The notes under the pieces are model-generated. The model ran no database searches and was not told the DNA's origin. It was given only the letters and a program-made list of their open reading frames with translations. Below are positions 34,606 to 44,101 of a stretch of 51,618 nucleotides of DNA, in pieces; positions within the stretch are counted from its first letter, which is position 1, and the number at the start of each line of letters is the position of its first letter. This DNA is from Strobilurus pachycystidiatus (taxonomy: Eukaryota; Basidiomycota; Agaricomycetes; Agaricales; Physalacriaceae), in NCBI GenBank assembly GCA_019915135.1, contig JAHLMK010000048.1, positions 1-51,618 of the forward strand, written 5' to 3'. The position numbers and the translations under genes were made by a program.

Positions 34606-35728
34606 ATGAATTACGCCTGGTCGCAATCGTATTCCAGCCATTACGCGCAGGCGTACCAGCAACAGCAACAGGCTGCTGCGCCGTCTTCATTTAACAATGC
34701 CCAGGCCTCGTCTTCGTCAAATCTACCTCCGTCAAATGCTGGACCCACTACCTGGTTTCAGCCGGGGCATGTACGATGCACACACAAGAACTGCGCGTTC
34801 TCTGGCTCTGCTAAGACCGTCGAAGTCCATATGATGGACCGACATCTCATCTATCCTCCTGGCTACAAAAAGTCCTCAGATTGGGACGCAGATCCGAGTT
34901 TAAAAGGGTACGCAGCACCACGCTCTATGAGTCTATCAAGACTTTTGCCAACACCCCACGCAGAAAACTGGTCCCAATCCAGGGAACTAGTCTCGTCCTC
35001 GACTCTCCTGAGGCGGTGAGTGCGTGGATAAACGAGCGGAAGAAGCGATGGCCCAGCACCGCGAGGGTGGAGGAAAAGAAACGCAAGATGGAGGAGGCTG
35101 TTGCGCGTGGCCAACTCTCTGCGCAGGATTTGGGGATCTTTGCGAACAAACGACAACGGGTTACGAATCCTGAGGAGTCTGGCCGCAATAATGGTCGTGG
35201 ACGCGGGAGAGGCACGGGGAGAGGGAGAGCACGGGGACGTGGGCAGCCTGATGCCGGATGGAGAGGGCGCGGTAGAGGAGGCGCACACCCGGTGCAGCCC
35301 TCGTCTCGTACAGCTGACGTCGATATATCCTCCTCATCATCAGATGAGAGTAGCGCCGAAGACGGGGACCCAGAGGTCTTGACATCCAAGGCTCCAGATG
35401 ATGATCTTGTGGAGGAAGAAATCATACCTCTAAAACCTCTTCAACCTCGGCCAAAGCGGCAGCCGCCTCAGCCAAAACCTGTACAGAATTCTAGTGGCCT
35501 CTTGCGAAATGTACGTGTCTCAATCATTCAAATGTCCGATGGTTCAATTCATGCATCTCATTCTAGCTACTCCTACCCGAAATCCGCATGACCGTGTCCA
35601 ACCTGTCCCAAGCGATTCATTTTCTTGTCGAGAACGACTTTCTCGTGGATGTCGAGATGAAGCCTGGGGAAGCTTCCGAGAAAATGATTCAAGTCGTGGA
35701 TGATGTTCCTCCAACATCGACGTCTTGA
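34606..35728 (+). CDS. NUFIP1/Rsa1-like zinc-finger protein
   Basis: NUFIP1 homologues help assemble box C/D snoRNPs with the R2TP chaperone (family knowledge). The N-terminus is Gln/Ser/Tyr-rich. One zinc finger follows (C at CTHKNC, then HMMDRH) and leads to YPPGYKKSSDWDADP. Exon 2 opens with the conserved NUFIP1 block KLVPIQGTSLVLDSPEAVSA, then WINERKKRWPSTARVEEKK. An RGG-rich stretch (35200-35280) and an acidic Ser-rich stretch follow. The last exon, after an intron at about 35512-35566, encodes a conserved-looking helix (NLSQAIHFLVENDFLVDVEM) and ends at 35728. The transposon block begins only 8 bp after the stop. Confidence 0.8.
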
Positions 35729-35736
35729 TATTATGT

Positions 35737-36395
35737 GGCTATACTATCGATCAATCAGAAGTGTCAATCCGGACAGAAGTGTCAATCCACCAAGAAAATA
35801 ATTTCTGTAGCCTTTATTTCGTACCCATTCCCTCTGAAAATTTGCACTACACTGCTTTGGTATGTTACCCATGAGACCGTCAGCCTATATGGTCATTACA
35901 CGCCCCCGAAAATATTGAGGAATTTTGTTGATGGTGCGAAGCGCCAATTCTGGATTGACACTACTATCAACCAGCCTGGCACGTCAAACTCAGTGTTCCG
36001 TTTGGTATAGAAACGCCACACTTTGGCTTTGGCATCTATTTGGTCTATCTGAGCTATTAAACAGATTTTTACAGCATGAGTGGAGAGAGCGAGAGAGCGT
36101 TCGCTCTCGAGCCGTGACAGCCAATTATTCAAACTCCGATCTGTCTGCGAAAAGTTGGCAGAGTCACAGCGCGTCACGATTGACACTTCCTGCCAGAATT
36201 GAGGTCCTCATCGGCATCGTCTGGCATCGCTCGCACAGGCACTTAAAAATCAATTTTTTGATTCTGTCCATTCATTGAGTAGAGATTAAGAGTTCTGGAA
36301 ATTTTCACGGCTGTACATGAAGAAATGACTGAGTAGGACAGAAGTGTCAAGCCGGTGCCAATGGATTGACACTTCCGATTGATCGATAGTATATC
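35737..36395. mobile_element. Non-autonomous DNA transposon (659 bp) with 34-bp terminal inverted repeats
   Basis: The left end ggctatactatcgatcaatc and the reverse complement of the right end (ggatatactatcgatcaatc) match over about 34 bases with two mismatches, continuing through gaagtgtcaatcc. Direct sub-repeats ggacagaagtgtcaa(t/g)cc lie inside both ends (35771 and 36337). The sequence tatg flanks both sides, a possible short target duplication. There is no coding capacity. Class unknown. Confidence 0.75.
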
Positions 36396-36405
36396 CTATG
36401 AGCAG

Positions 36406-36480
36406 TTTATTGCTATTTGCGAAAACAATGACACTTCTGGAAATGATCGAGTTTAGTTAGGTTCGGTCCAAGCCCCTTCA
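36406..36480. repeat. Left terminal inverted repeat of the large element
   Basis: Contains attgctatttgc, then atgacacttctggaaatgat, then cgagtttag, ttaggttcggtccaagcccc. The reverse complement occurs at 49765-49807 and, beyond a nested insertion, at 49445-49514. Identity over the outer 45 bases is high, with a few mismatches in the gcgaaaacaa/gcaaaattga segment. Confidence 0.75.
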
Positions 36481-36592
36481 CGATTAGGTTCGGTTCAAGC
36501 CCCTTCCCGCTCCGGACCGGCTGTTTGGTTGGTGTTTGGTATGTTTGGTACCATTTGCGCCCTACGTCGCGTGAAGGGGCTTGTTGCAGAGT
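36457..36592. repeat. AAGCCCCTTCACG repeat block, left
   Basis: Two direct copies of ttaggttcggt(c/t)caagcccctt at 36457-36512, and an inverted copy cgtgaaggggcttg near 36571-36584. The stretch tttggta..atttg..cgtgaaggggcttg also recurs in the same orientation at 48680-48722. It appears subterminal to the large element. Confidence 0.7.
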
Positions 36593-38462
36593 AAGGATTT
36601 TGGAGGGCTTCCAATCACCATCTACCGTGTCTTCAACCAACCATATCCACTCATTTATCCCACTCAAACTTCTCTTTCTATGTCAATCTATCAATTTGAA
36701 GCCTCAAAATAATATATTTCCACCTCAACAACCTCCATAATACACGGTCTTTTCACGGCTCGATCAGGCTTGAGGCCTCGCAACAGCACTACTTCAAAAT
36801 TCTCATCACCTGTGAGCATCCACAAAACTGCTCTGGGTGACTCCCAGAGCCATCCCTTACATACTAATTCGGTTTAATAGTCTTAGATTCAAGCAGGACA
36901 CCCATAATTGGCCATGGCTTCCATCCCTACCTCACCCACCAGACCCCGACGTCTTGTCGATCCCGCCACCCCAACTCGGCGAAAGCAACCGTTCACGTCG
37001 CGTTCTATACCGGCTTCGCCATCCCCGCGATCTCAGCAACGCCGCCAAGGCCTTAGGAAACTTCCCAAGAACCTGGCCCCAGACCAGATCCGCACGCGTC
37101 TCATTGACGTGCTCAAGCTCGCGTATACCCCGGACGACTGGCAAGGACAGCTTATCAGTCGCGTGTTTGAGGGGTACGACTGTGTTGTGGAGGCAGGAAC
37201 GGGCTTCGGGAAGAGTCTACTGTTTGAGGGTATGGCAGTCCTCGCGAAGAAGGGAAAGGTCACCATTGTCATATGCCCGTTGAAGGCCCTGGAACGCGAC
37301 CAGGTATGTGTCACTCTCCTCTCTGCAAGATGTTTCTTATGACGAGACAGGCCGAGCAAGCCGCTGCGAAAGGCATCGAGACACTTGTGATCAATGAAGA
37401 CACGACCAAGGATGACGCGTCGACACTTTGGAAGCGCGCGCGAACGACCGCCCAGCTCGTGTACATGTCGCCAGAGATGGCCTTGTCAGACAGCTTCGGT
37501 CAGTTATGGACCGATGGCAAGTTCCGCGCTCGCTTGACTACCATCATCGTTGACGAGGCGCACTGTATTGATGACTGGGGCGACGATAAATTCTGTCCTC
37601 TCTATCGAAAGCTCAATGGACTCCGGGCGTTTACTGGCCAGGAAGTTCCCATTGTCGCATGTACTGCGACATGTTTAACGTCGACTTTCGATGCCATCTG
37701 GTCCACTCTCGGCTTCGGAAACCGTCCTTTCTGGGGCATTGACGTTGGCTGCGACCGGCCCAACCTGTACTTCATGACACGTTCTCTCCTCCATCCCAAG
37801 AACCCTCTACTCGAGGTCCTTGACTTCCTGCCTGCCACTATCACCAGCCACACTAAAGCCTCTGACATCGAGAAGGGCATCATCTACCTGGATTCCGTCG
37901 CCGGTTGTCAAGCTCTCAAGAACGAGATTCGGAAGTGCTTACCACCACATCTCCGTGATTGCGTCTATGCGTTCTCGTCGATGCCGTCCGAGCGAGCGAA
38001 GGAGATGGTTTGGAAGGGGTTTATGAATGGACAAATTCGCATACTGGTTGCGACTGATGCTGCTGGGATGGGCTGTAACGTCCCGGATGTCAAGTATACT
38101 CTCGTCTTTGGCTGCAGTAAGACGTTTGCGTCTGTTGCTCAGCGATGGGGACGCGTCGGACGTGACCGAACAACCGAGGGAGTCTGTATTCTTTTGGTTC
38201 CTCCCTGGGCGTTTCCTCCGGCCGCGCCTGCCATTACGCCCTCTATCTTCAATCTTCGGGGCAAGTCCTCGGCCAATGCTCCACTTGAGGCCAAAGGCAA
38301 TCTCAAGAAGCGAGAGGGACTCGAAGTACCTATCAGGAACTTTCTCGGCTTGAAATCACCAGGTATGAGACTGATTATCTGTCATTCCTATTACTTACAG
38401 TGTGTACAGACTGTCTCCATCGCTACTTTTGTAACAGCTTCAGGCCAGAGACTGGCCTGACA

Positions 38463-41400
38463 TAGTGAGTAGCGCGGGTGTATCTCGGGTGATCAGCCTT
38501 GAACCCTCACCCTACCCCGTCAATCACCCGGTCCCGTTCTGGCGGGTGCGGGTTACCCGCTTAATCACCCCCGGGGCATACCGGGTCCAAGGGCCACCCG
38601 ACCCGTTGCACTAGACGTCGTATTGAATAGAAAAACTGTTTCATTCGTACTCTACCTGACTAGTATGTGTTCGAAATGTACATAAAAGCTATCCAATGGT
38701 GCTACGTATCTACTCGTCATCGTCAGAAGCGTTGCCGTCAGTCAGAGTGATATTAGCGAAATTGTCTTCCATAAGAACGTCCCCATCTTCGTCCCCATCC
38801 TCCTCCGGTACCTGAGGAAGCTTGGTGACACGCTCCATGTCAGAGTCGTGAATGAGGCCCATGAGGCTCCATGACCCAAGGCACATGAGGGCGCGAGAGG
38901 TCTGTGCCGTCAACCGGTTCCGAATGTGTGATATCAGGAGACGGCCTTTGCTGAATAGACGTTCGACCTCGACCGATGTAGCTATGAATGAGATGAAACT
39001 TGGATCTGCACTGGTCAAAGAATGAGGACTCACGCGGTATAGACAAGTAATCCAATGCCATACGGGAAAGGATCGGATACTCCTTGCGACGGTTTGACCA
39101 GTAAGAAAGGACGTTGGTTACATCGGTGCGAGGCTCCAGTAGGTAGCGTTGAAGCTCTGAGATGCGTTTGTCCTTCGCAATGACCAGTGTGTTTGTATCG
39201 TCGAGGTGGTCAAACATGTTCGTTGAAGAGATCTGTGGCTGCGTGAGGATATGGCACTCATTCAATATATACGAGACGCACCTTCTGCTTGCCTTTGGAA
39301 GTGGTGTCCTCGACAATCTCAACGAGATCGCGCTCGTACGCATCCTCGTAAATCTTGAAGGTATCCTCCAGTAGTCGGCGCGCATCATCCTTCCACTCTG
39401 GCGTCCAAGCTTTATCGTCGAAGTAGCCAAGCTTGTAACGAGGATGCAACACTGTCCGAAAGTTAGAAAGAATTAAGCGCGTGCATGAATGTAGAACTTA
39501 CTGATAGCCAAACGATATACGTCGGACTCGTCAGTCAAACCATAGTACTTGTTGAGAACATCTTTTGCGACGAGGAGTGCTGCCTTCATAGGCGCCGAGA
39601 GTACAATGTCAACCATGTCCTTTCCGACGAGCTTGTGGATAACTGCGGTGGCGAGCATTTTGTCGAGTTTATCGATGGCCGGAATCACTGTGGCCAAGGT
39701 GGCGCTGCCACGCGAGAAGTAGAGTGTTGCGTCCTTGAACGCCTGTTCATGGTGGAAGTGAGAAGCTGAGATGGCGGTGAAGAGAATACGCACCTGCAAG
39801 ACGTCCCTCAGATTCTCCAGGGTCTCCCACTCTGTGTTCGTTAACGTAAAGTTTATCAGCTGGTCCAGACCGGTGACCTCGCGAATGACGGCCTTGTATT
39901 GAATGGCGACGTTCAGCATGTCAAAAGTGCTGTTCCAACGCGTCGATACATCGCGAGGTAGACGCTTTGGTGGCATGCCGTGAGATTTGACCATTCTGTC
40001 CCACTGAGGGAGCAGAAGAGTTGACGAGTGAAGCACCTTGTTGGCAACGGCGCGTATCTAAGTGGTATTCAGTACGTACTAGGCCGATGACAGCGTGAGA
40101 GGGCGCTTACTTTTGTTAGGGCCGTCTTAACAGCCTTAGTCTCCCGATGGAATTGCTCCTTCTCCTCGGCTGTCATCCCGCTGAACGCATCATAGACATC
40201 GTTCGGGTCGTCTTTCTCTGGCGTTCCAGCCTCGAGGTCCTTGAGCTGCGCCAGAATCGCGTCGAGGTCCAGGTCGTCCTCATCCTCATCCTCCTCGCTC
40301 TGATCCTCATCATCGTCCGCCTCCTCGTCCCCTTCCGCTGACTTCTTGGATCTTTTCTTCGATTTCTTCTTCTTCGCATCAAACAGCTTCAACAAACTCT
40401 TCGCGACGAGGTTGATGACGTGCGCAAAACAGCGAGTCCGAGCGCGAGGACCATCGAAGTTAGGGAGGATAACCTGCAAGCGGTCGACCATAACGTCGTT
40501 CGGTGAGGCGTTGTCGCACGTAACACTGAGAACCTGAGCTAACATGAGGCCTTTTCATCCAGCAGACAAATGGCGGACGTACCTTCTCCTCAATGCCGAA
40601 TTCTTGGAGAACCGTCTTCGTTAGATCGGCCAGAGCCTCGCCGGTGTGAGACTGGGCAAGCGAGATGATGAGAACTATGCTGGTGAGTTGTAGGCACAGT
40701 GCATACCTCTGCAAGTTCACGGACGTCCAGCACGCAGTTGGTCATCTTGCCTGACTCCTCCCAATGAGCGGTATAAGCCACAAACGCTTTGTGGTTCGGC
40801 GTGGTCCACGCATCCGTGGCTATGTTTATACGGCCGTCGTATTCCTACATCCACAGGTGAGTCGTCCAGTAGCTGTTGAAGCGAGCCGGAATACTTACCT
40901 TGAACCAATTTGCTAGCCGTTGACGAGTTTTTGCGAAGAGAAGTTTGCAGTCGCGGGACACCGTGGTGGGATGCGGAATATAACATTCCGGCCGACCGCT
41001 CTTCATCAGACGGTTGAATCCACGGTCCTTCATGATATTGAAGGGCCGGAACGACTCGGCGACCCATCGAACACACTCAGCACTGGACAAGGTAAGTTTT
41101 AGCAACTCGTACTGAGATTAGACTTACCGAGTCTCAGGCTTGGTCAACGGAACATGCGAGAAGAGCTCGCGTCCCGCCTTTGCAAGTTTTGCGAAGGCAT
41201 TGGTGAGTTTACCATTCTTGAGTCCATGCTTCTTGACGACGGTTTTGGCAGCGTCAAGATCCTTGGAGGCAAGAGCGGCGTTAACGGTGTCGGTGCCCCA
41301 GCATTTATTAGCATGGGATTTTAGGTTCTTGGAAGAGGTGCGGTCCTTCGTTTCAAGATTACGAGCAACTACGTGCTTACACCCACGAGCAGCGCAGGTA

Positions 41401-42502
41401 AAGACGTGGTGCTTCTGCGGGCGAGTCGATCCTTTAGGCGTGCAATACTCGACCTCGATCTCGGGACGGAAGAACGCATAGATTGGACTACGGAATCCCT
41501 TCCGCATTTTTTCTGGATGCTGTTAGCTAACGTATGTTTGCAGGAATGAACGACGTACCAAGCTCTTGTGAATCTGTGAGCTCTGGCATGGACTGATCGG
41601 GAGTAGGCGAAGAACGAGAACAGCTCGACTGAGAGTGAGAGCGACCACGGCTGGGCGGCGGACTCATCGAAACATCCTGCCGATTAGGGACGTTGACCCC
41701 ATCGCCTTCATCTTCAACGTCCTCCACGGTTGCACGACGAGGACGACTCGGACCAGGCTGGCTAGTCGGAGGCGGAGAGTCGTCGTCGAGATCCATGTAG
41801 GTGGGACCAAAGTCATCGTTGTCGCTGTACCCACTGCTACGGGTTGTTATAGGTCGAAGTGCAGGCATGGAGCCATCACTTGCGATGGAGGCCGCATCGT
41901 TGAATGCAAAGGAACCTGGTGAGTGTTTGAGCTCAATTGAAGCTACCACTGATGAACCATAGGACTTACTGGCATCGGACGAAGCGGAACGAAGACTTGG
42001 AATACCAGACGAGGGCGACGACGAGCGCGACCGGATAGCATGACGAAATCGACGAAGGTTTTTTGCAGGTGAGGTAAATGAAACCACCTTATTGACCCCT
42101 TTACTGAACCCCTCCCGAAGTCGTTGTTGATTTTTGGGTAGTTTTGACGACGAAGGGTTATCCGGGGAGGCGTCAGCCCGGCGTTTGCCCTTGCCAGCCG
42201 TGGATGAGGACATATCGAGTCGAGAACTGATGTAGATGGGGTTTGGGCTACGGGATGGGCTGGATGGACGTGGATTACCTCAGAGGTTGGTCTGCGTGTC
42301 TCTCATAGGGTCTATTTGTATCGTAAATAGACACGGAGGCAAACGTTAAATCTTAGAGCTGTATATACAACCGCCACAGATCGTAACGGGTCACAGCGGG
42401 TCCGAGGGTAACAGCGGGATCTCGGACCGAGACCCGCTACCCTACCCTTACTGCACCCGACCCGCGACCCGGACCGGGTAACCCGACCCGTGCTGTACAC
42501 TA
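38463..42502. mobile_element. Complete hAT-superfamily DNA transposon, 4040 bp
   Basis: Flanked by a perfect 8-bp target duplication gcctgaca (38455-38462 and 42503-42510), diagnostic of hAT. Terminal inverted repeats are tagtgagtagcgcggg on the left and tagtgtacagcacggg as the reverse complement of the right end. Both subterminal regions are packed with gggt/acccg-type motifs (38500-38610; 42380-42490), likely transposase binding sites. One transposase gene fills the interior. Excision of the element plus one duplication copy would leave the helicase frame continuous. Confidence 0.95.
38710..42213 (-). CDS. hAT transposase with BED zinc finger and hATC dimerisation domain
   Basis: RNase H-like cut-and-paste transposase. 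A Ser-rich N-terminal region of about 215 residues (MSSSTAGKGKRRADASPDNP) precedes a BED-type zinc finger: FTCAARGCKHVVARNLETKD, then SSKNLKSHANKCWG. The catalytic domain shows GRINIATDAWTTPNHKAFVA (first Asp), LSVTCDNASPNDVMVDRLQV (second Asp) and RCFAHVINLVAKSLLKLFDA. An acidic/lysine-rich insertion is at 40180-40400. KRLPRDVSTRWNSTFDMLNV marks the hAT W-N motif, and the C-terminal hATC domain has DVTNVLSYWSNRRKEYPILS and ATSVEVERLFSKGRLLISHI. About ten exons, no internal stop seen, about 950 residues. The element could still be autonomous. Confidence 0.9.
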
Positions 42503-43555
42503 GCCTGACACAGTATGATGGATTCGAAAGCCGTGTCCCCATTTGCAGTGGTGCACGCGCATCATGTTCGCCCTACGAGATGACCTGGATATCCCTCCCT
42601 CTCGATCCGAAGCGAACGCCGCCTGCACATCGATGCTGTTGTCTCTGCAATCCATCAGAGGCCGCAAAGTATGTTGCTGCTGATCCTTTGGACCCACGTC
42701 TGTACCGGTATGCGGCGGACTTCATATACCCAGCCATGCGACCACCTTCTCGCTCAACCTCATCACTTTCCGTAACCTCGGATCTCTCGGTTGGCTCGCA
42801 GGATAGTTCCTCGAGCTACTATCGTCCACATGTCACTCGGCAGGGACAGCCTCTTCCCGAAGTGCAGATAGAACGACTGAGAACCGAACTGCAGGAACAA
42901 CGAGAATTGATGTGGAGACATCATGGACGGAGCCCCTTTCTTTCTCCCAAGGTCTTTCTCCCAGACAAGCAGCTCAATGCTCTTGTCAAGGCCGCCCCTA
43001 CCTTCTACAAACAATCAGAAACTACTGCTAAATCCGTTCTCGCCATCATCAAACTTGACTTCGCCTCGGACTTTGATTTGGACGAATTGGCTCGCGCAAT
43101 CACGTCTTGGCGTGATTCAATCCCCGTTCTCCCAGTAACGCCACCTTCTCAGCGCCGTGCGTCGAAGAAGACACGTACTGGTGATGAAATGGGCGACCTT
43201 TTTGTCGGCCCTTCTCGTGTACGACTTTTGCAGCCGGTGTTCACACCTCGGGTTGGCCAGGGCTCTCGGATGCCACTAGGCGTCCATTCACCAAATGCCG
43301 CTGCAACACCTGTGCGTAATACCGGTCAGTTGGCGTCTAAACAATTGACGTTGTCTGGTCCATCTCCCCGTATAGCCGCCGTGACACCCCGCCAATCATT
43401 CAATCCTTATCGACATCTCACGCAGACACAACCGGCATGGACCCCACAATCGTGACCTTCTACAAACTCCCGTATTCCTACTCCTTCACCAACCACCACG
43501 GGTACTTCTGCAATGCCGCAGACACCCTCGCAAGCTTCAAATCCCTATCAACATC

Positions 43556-44028
43556 TAGACATGATCACGAGTGTCTATTCAGATATATCCGACATCCGAA
43601 CGACGAATATGTGCACCCCAAACCCAGATATTCGTATTCGGATGGACATCCGACATTCTATCCGAGTTAAATGACCAATATCCGAATATCTGCGGATATT
43701 CATTCGAATATATCCAAATATATTTGAATATCCATGAATATTGGATTATAATTGCATCAATCACAGTCTAAAACTATACATACTGTGAAGTTATGATAGT
43801 AAACTGGGTGTGAATGTCAATTAGAGTCACATAGCTAATACAGAACACTCTCATATTATAGTCACAACTATCATGGTTTGGATGTTTGCTCAGGAAGTGA
43901 ACATCCGACATCCGAGAGGTATCCAACATCCGAAGGATATCCGACATCCGACATCCGAATAACTTCGGATGTCGGATACGAATATAATTGAAATATCCAA
44001 AAATATCCGACATTCGTGCTCATGTCTA
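43556..44028. mobile_element. 473-bp non-autonomous hAT-type element, copy 1
   Basis: The ends are tagacatgatcacga and, as reverse complement, tagacatgagcacga. It is flanked by the 8-bp duplication tcaacatc (43548-43555 and 44029-44036). The interior is built of atccgacatccga-type repeats, tandem in both orientations, so the whole can fold back. It lies in the former 3' coding end of the helicase gene. Copy 2 at 44352-44824 is nearly identical and inverted. Confidence 0.92.
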
Positions 44029-44101
44029 TCAACATCTGACACGCCCTGGATATTCATGGGGCTACTCTACACCGCCGCCATCTCAACTACGGCATTCATA
44101 A

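Larger units (their letters stand above)
36914..44101 (+). pseudogene. RecQ-like DNA helicase gene, split by a hAT element and a premature stop
   Basis: ATP-dependent 3'-5' DNA helicase of the RecQ superfamily. Exons 36914-37303 and 37351-38362 hold the motor: motif I AGTGFGKSL, motif II DEAHCIDDWG, motif III ACTAT, motif V ATDAAGMGCNVPDV and motif VI QRWGRVGRD. Exon 3 starts at 38410 with DCLHRYFCNSFRPETG, the start of the Cys-rich zinc domain. The hAT insertion follows the codon start at 38454; its first bases tag form a stop. The frame resumes at 42511 with CSPYE..RCCCLCNPS and a Ser/Pro-rich tail, then meets TGA at 43453-43455. Beyond that the same frame stays open to the 473-bp insertion at 43556 and, after it, to taa at 44099-44101. 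The motor alone may still be expressed. Confidence 0.85.

Noticed and set aside
42490..43455. Independent 321-codon gene downstream of the hAT element
   Set aside because: Its frame is continuous with the helicase across the hAT target duplication and carries the CCCLCNPS zinc-domain residues; it is the helicase 3' part.
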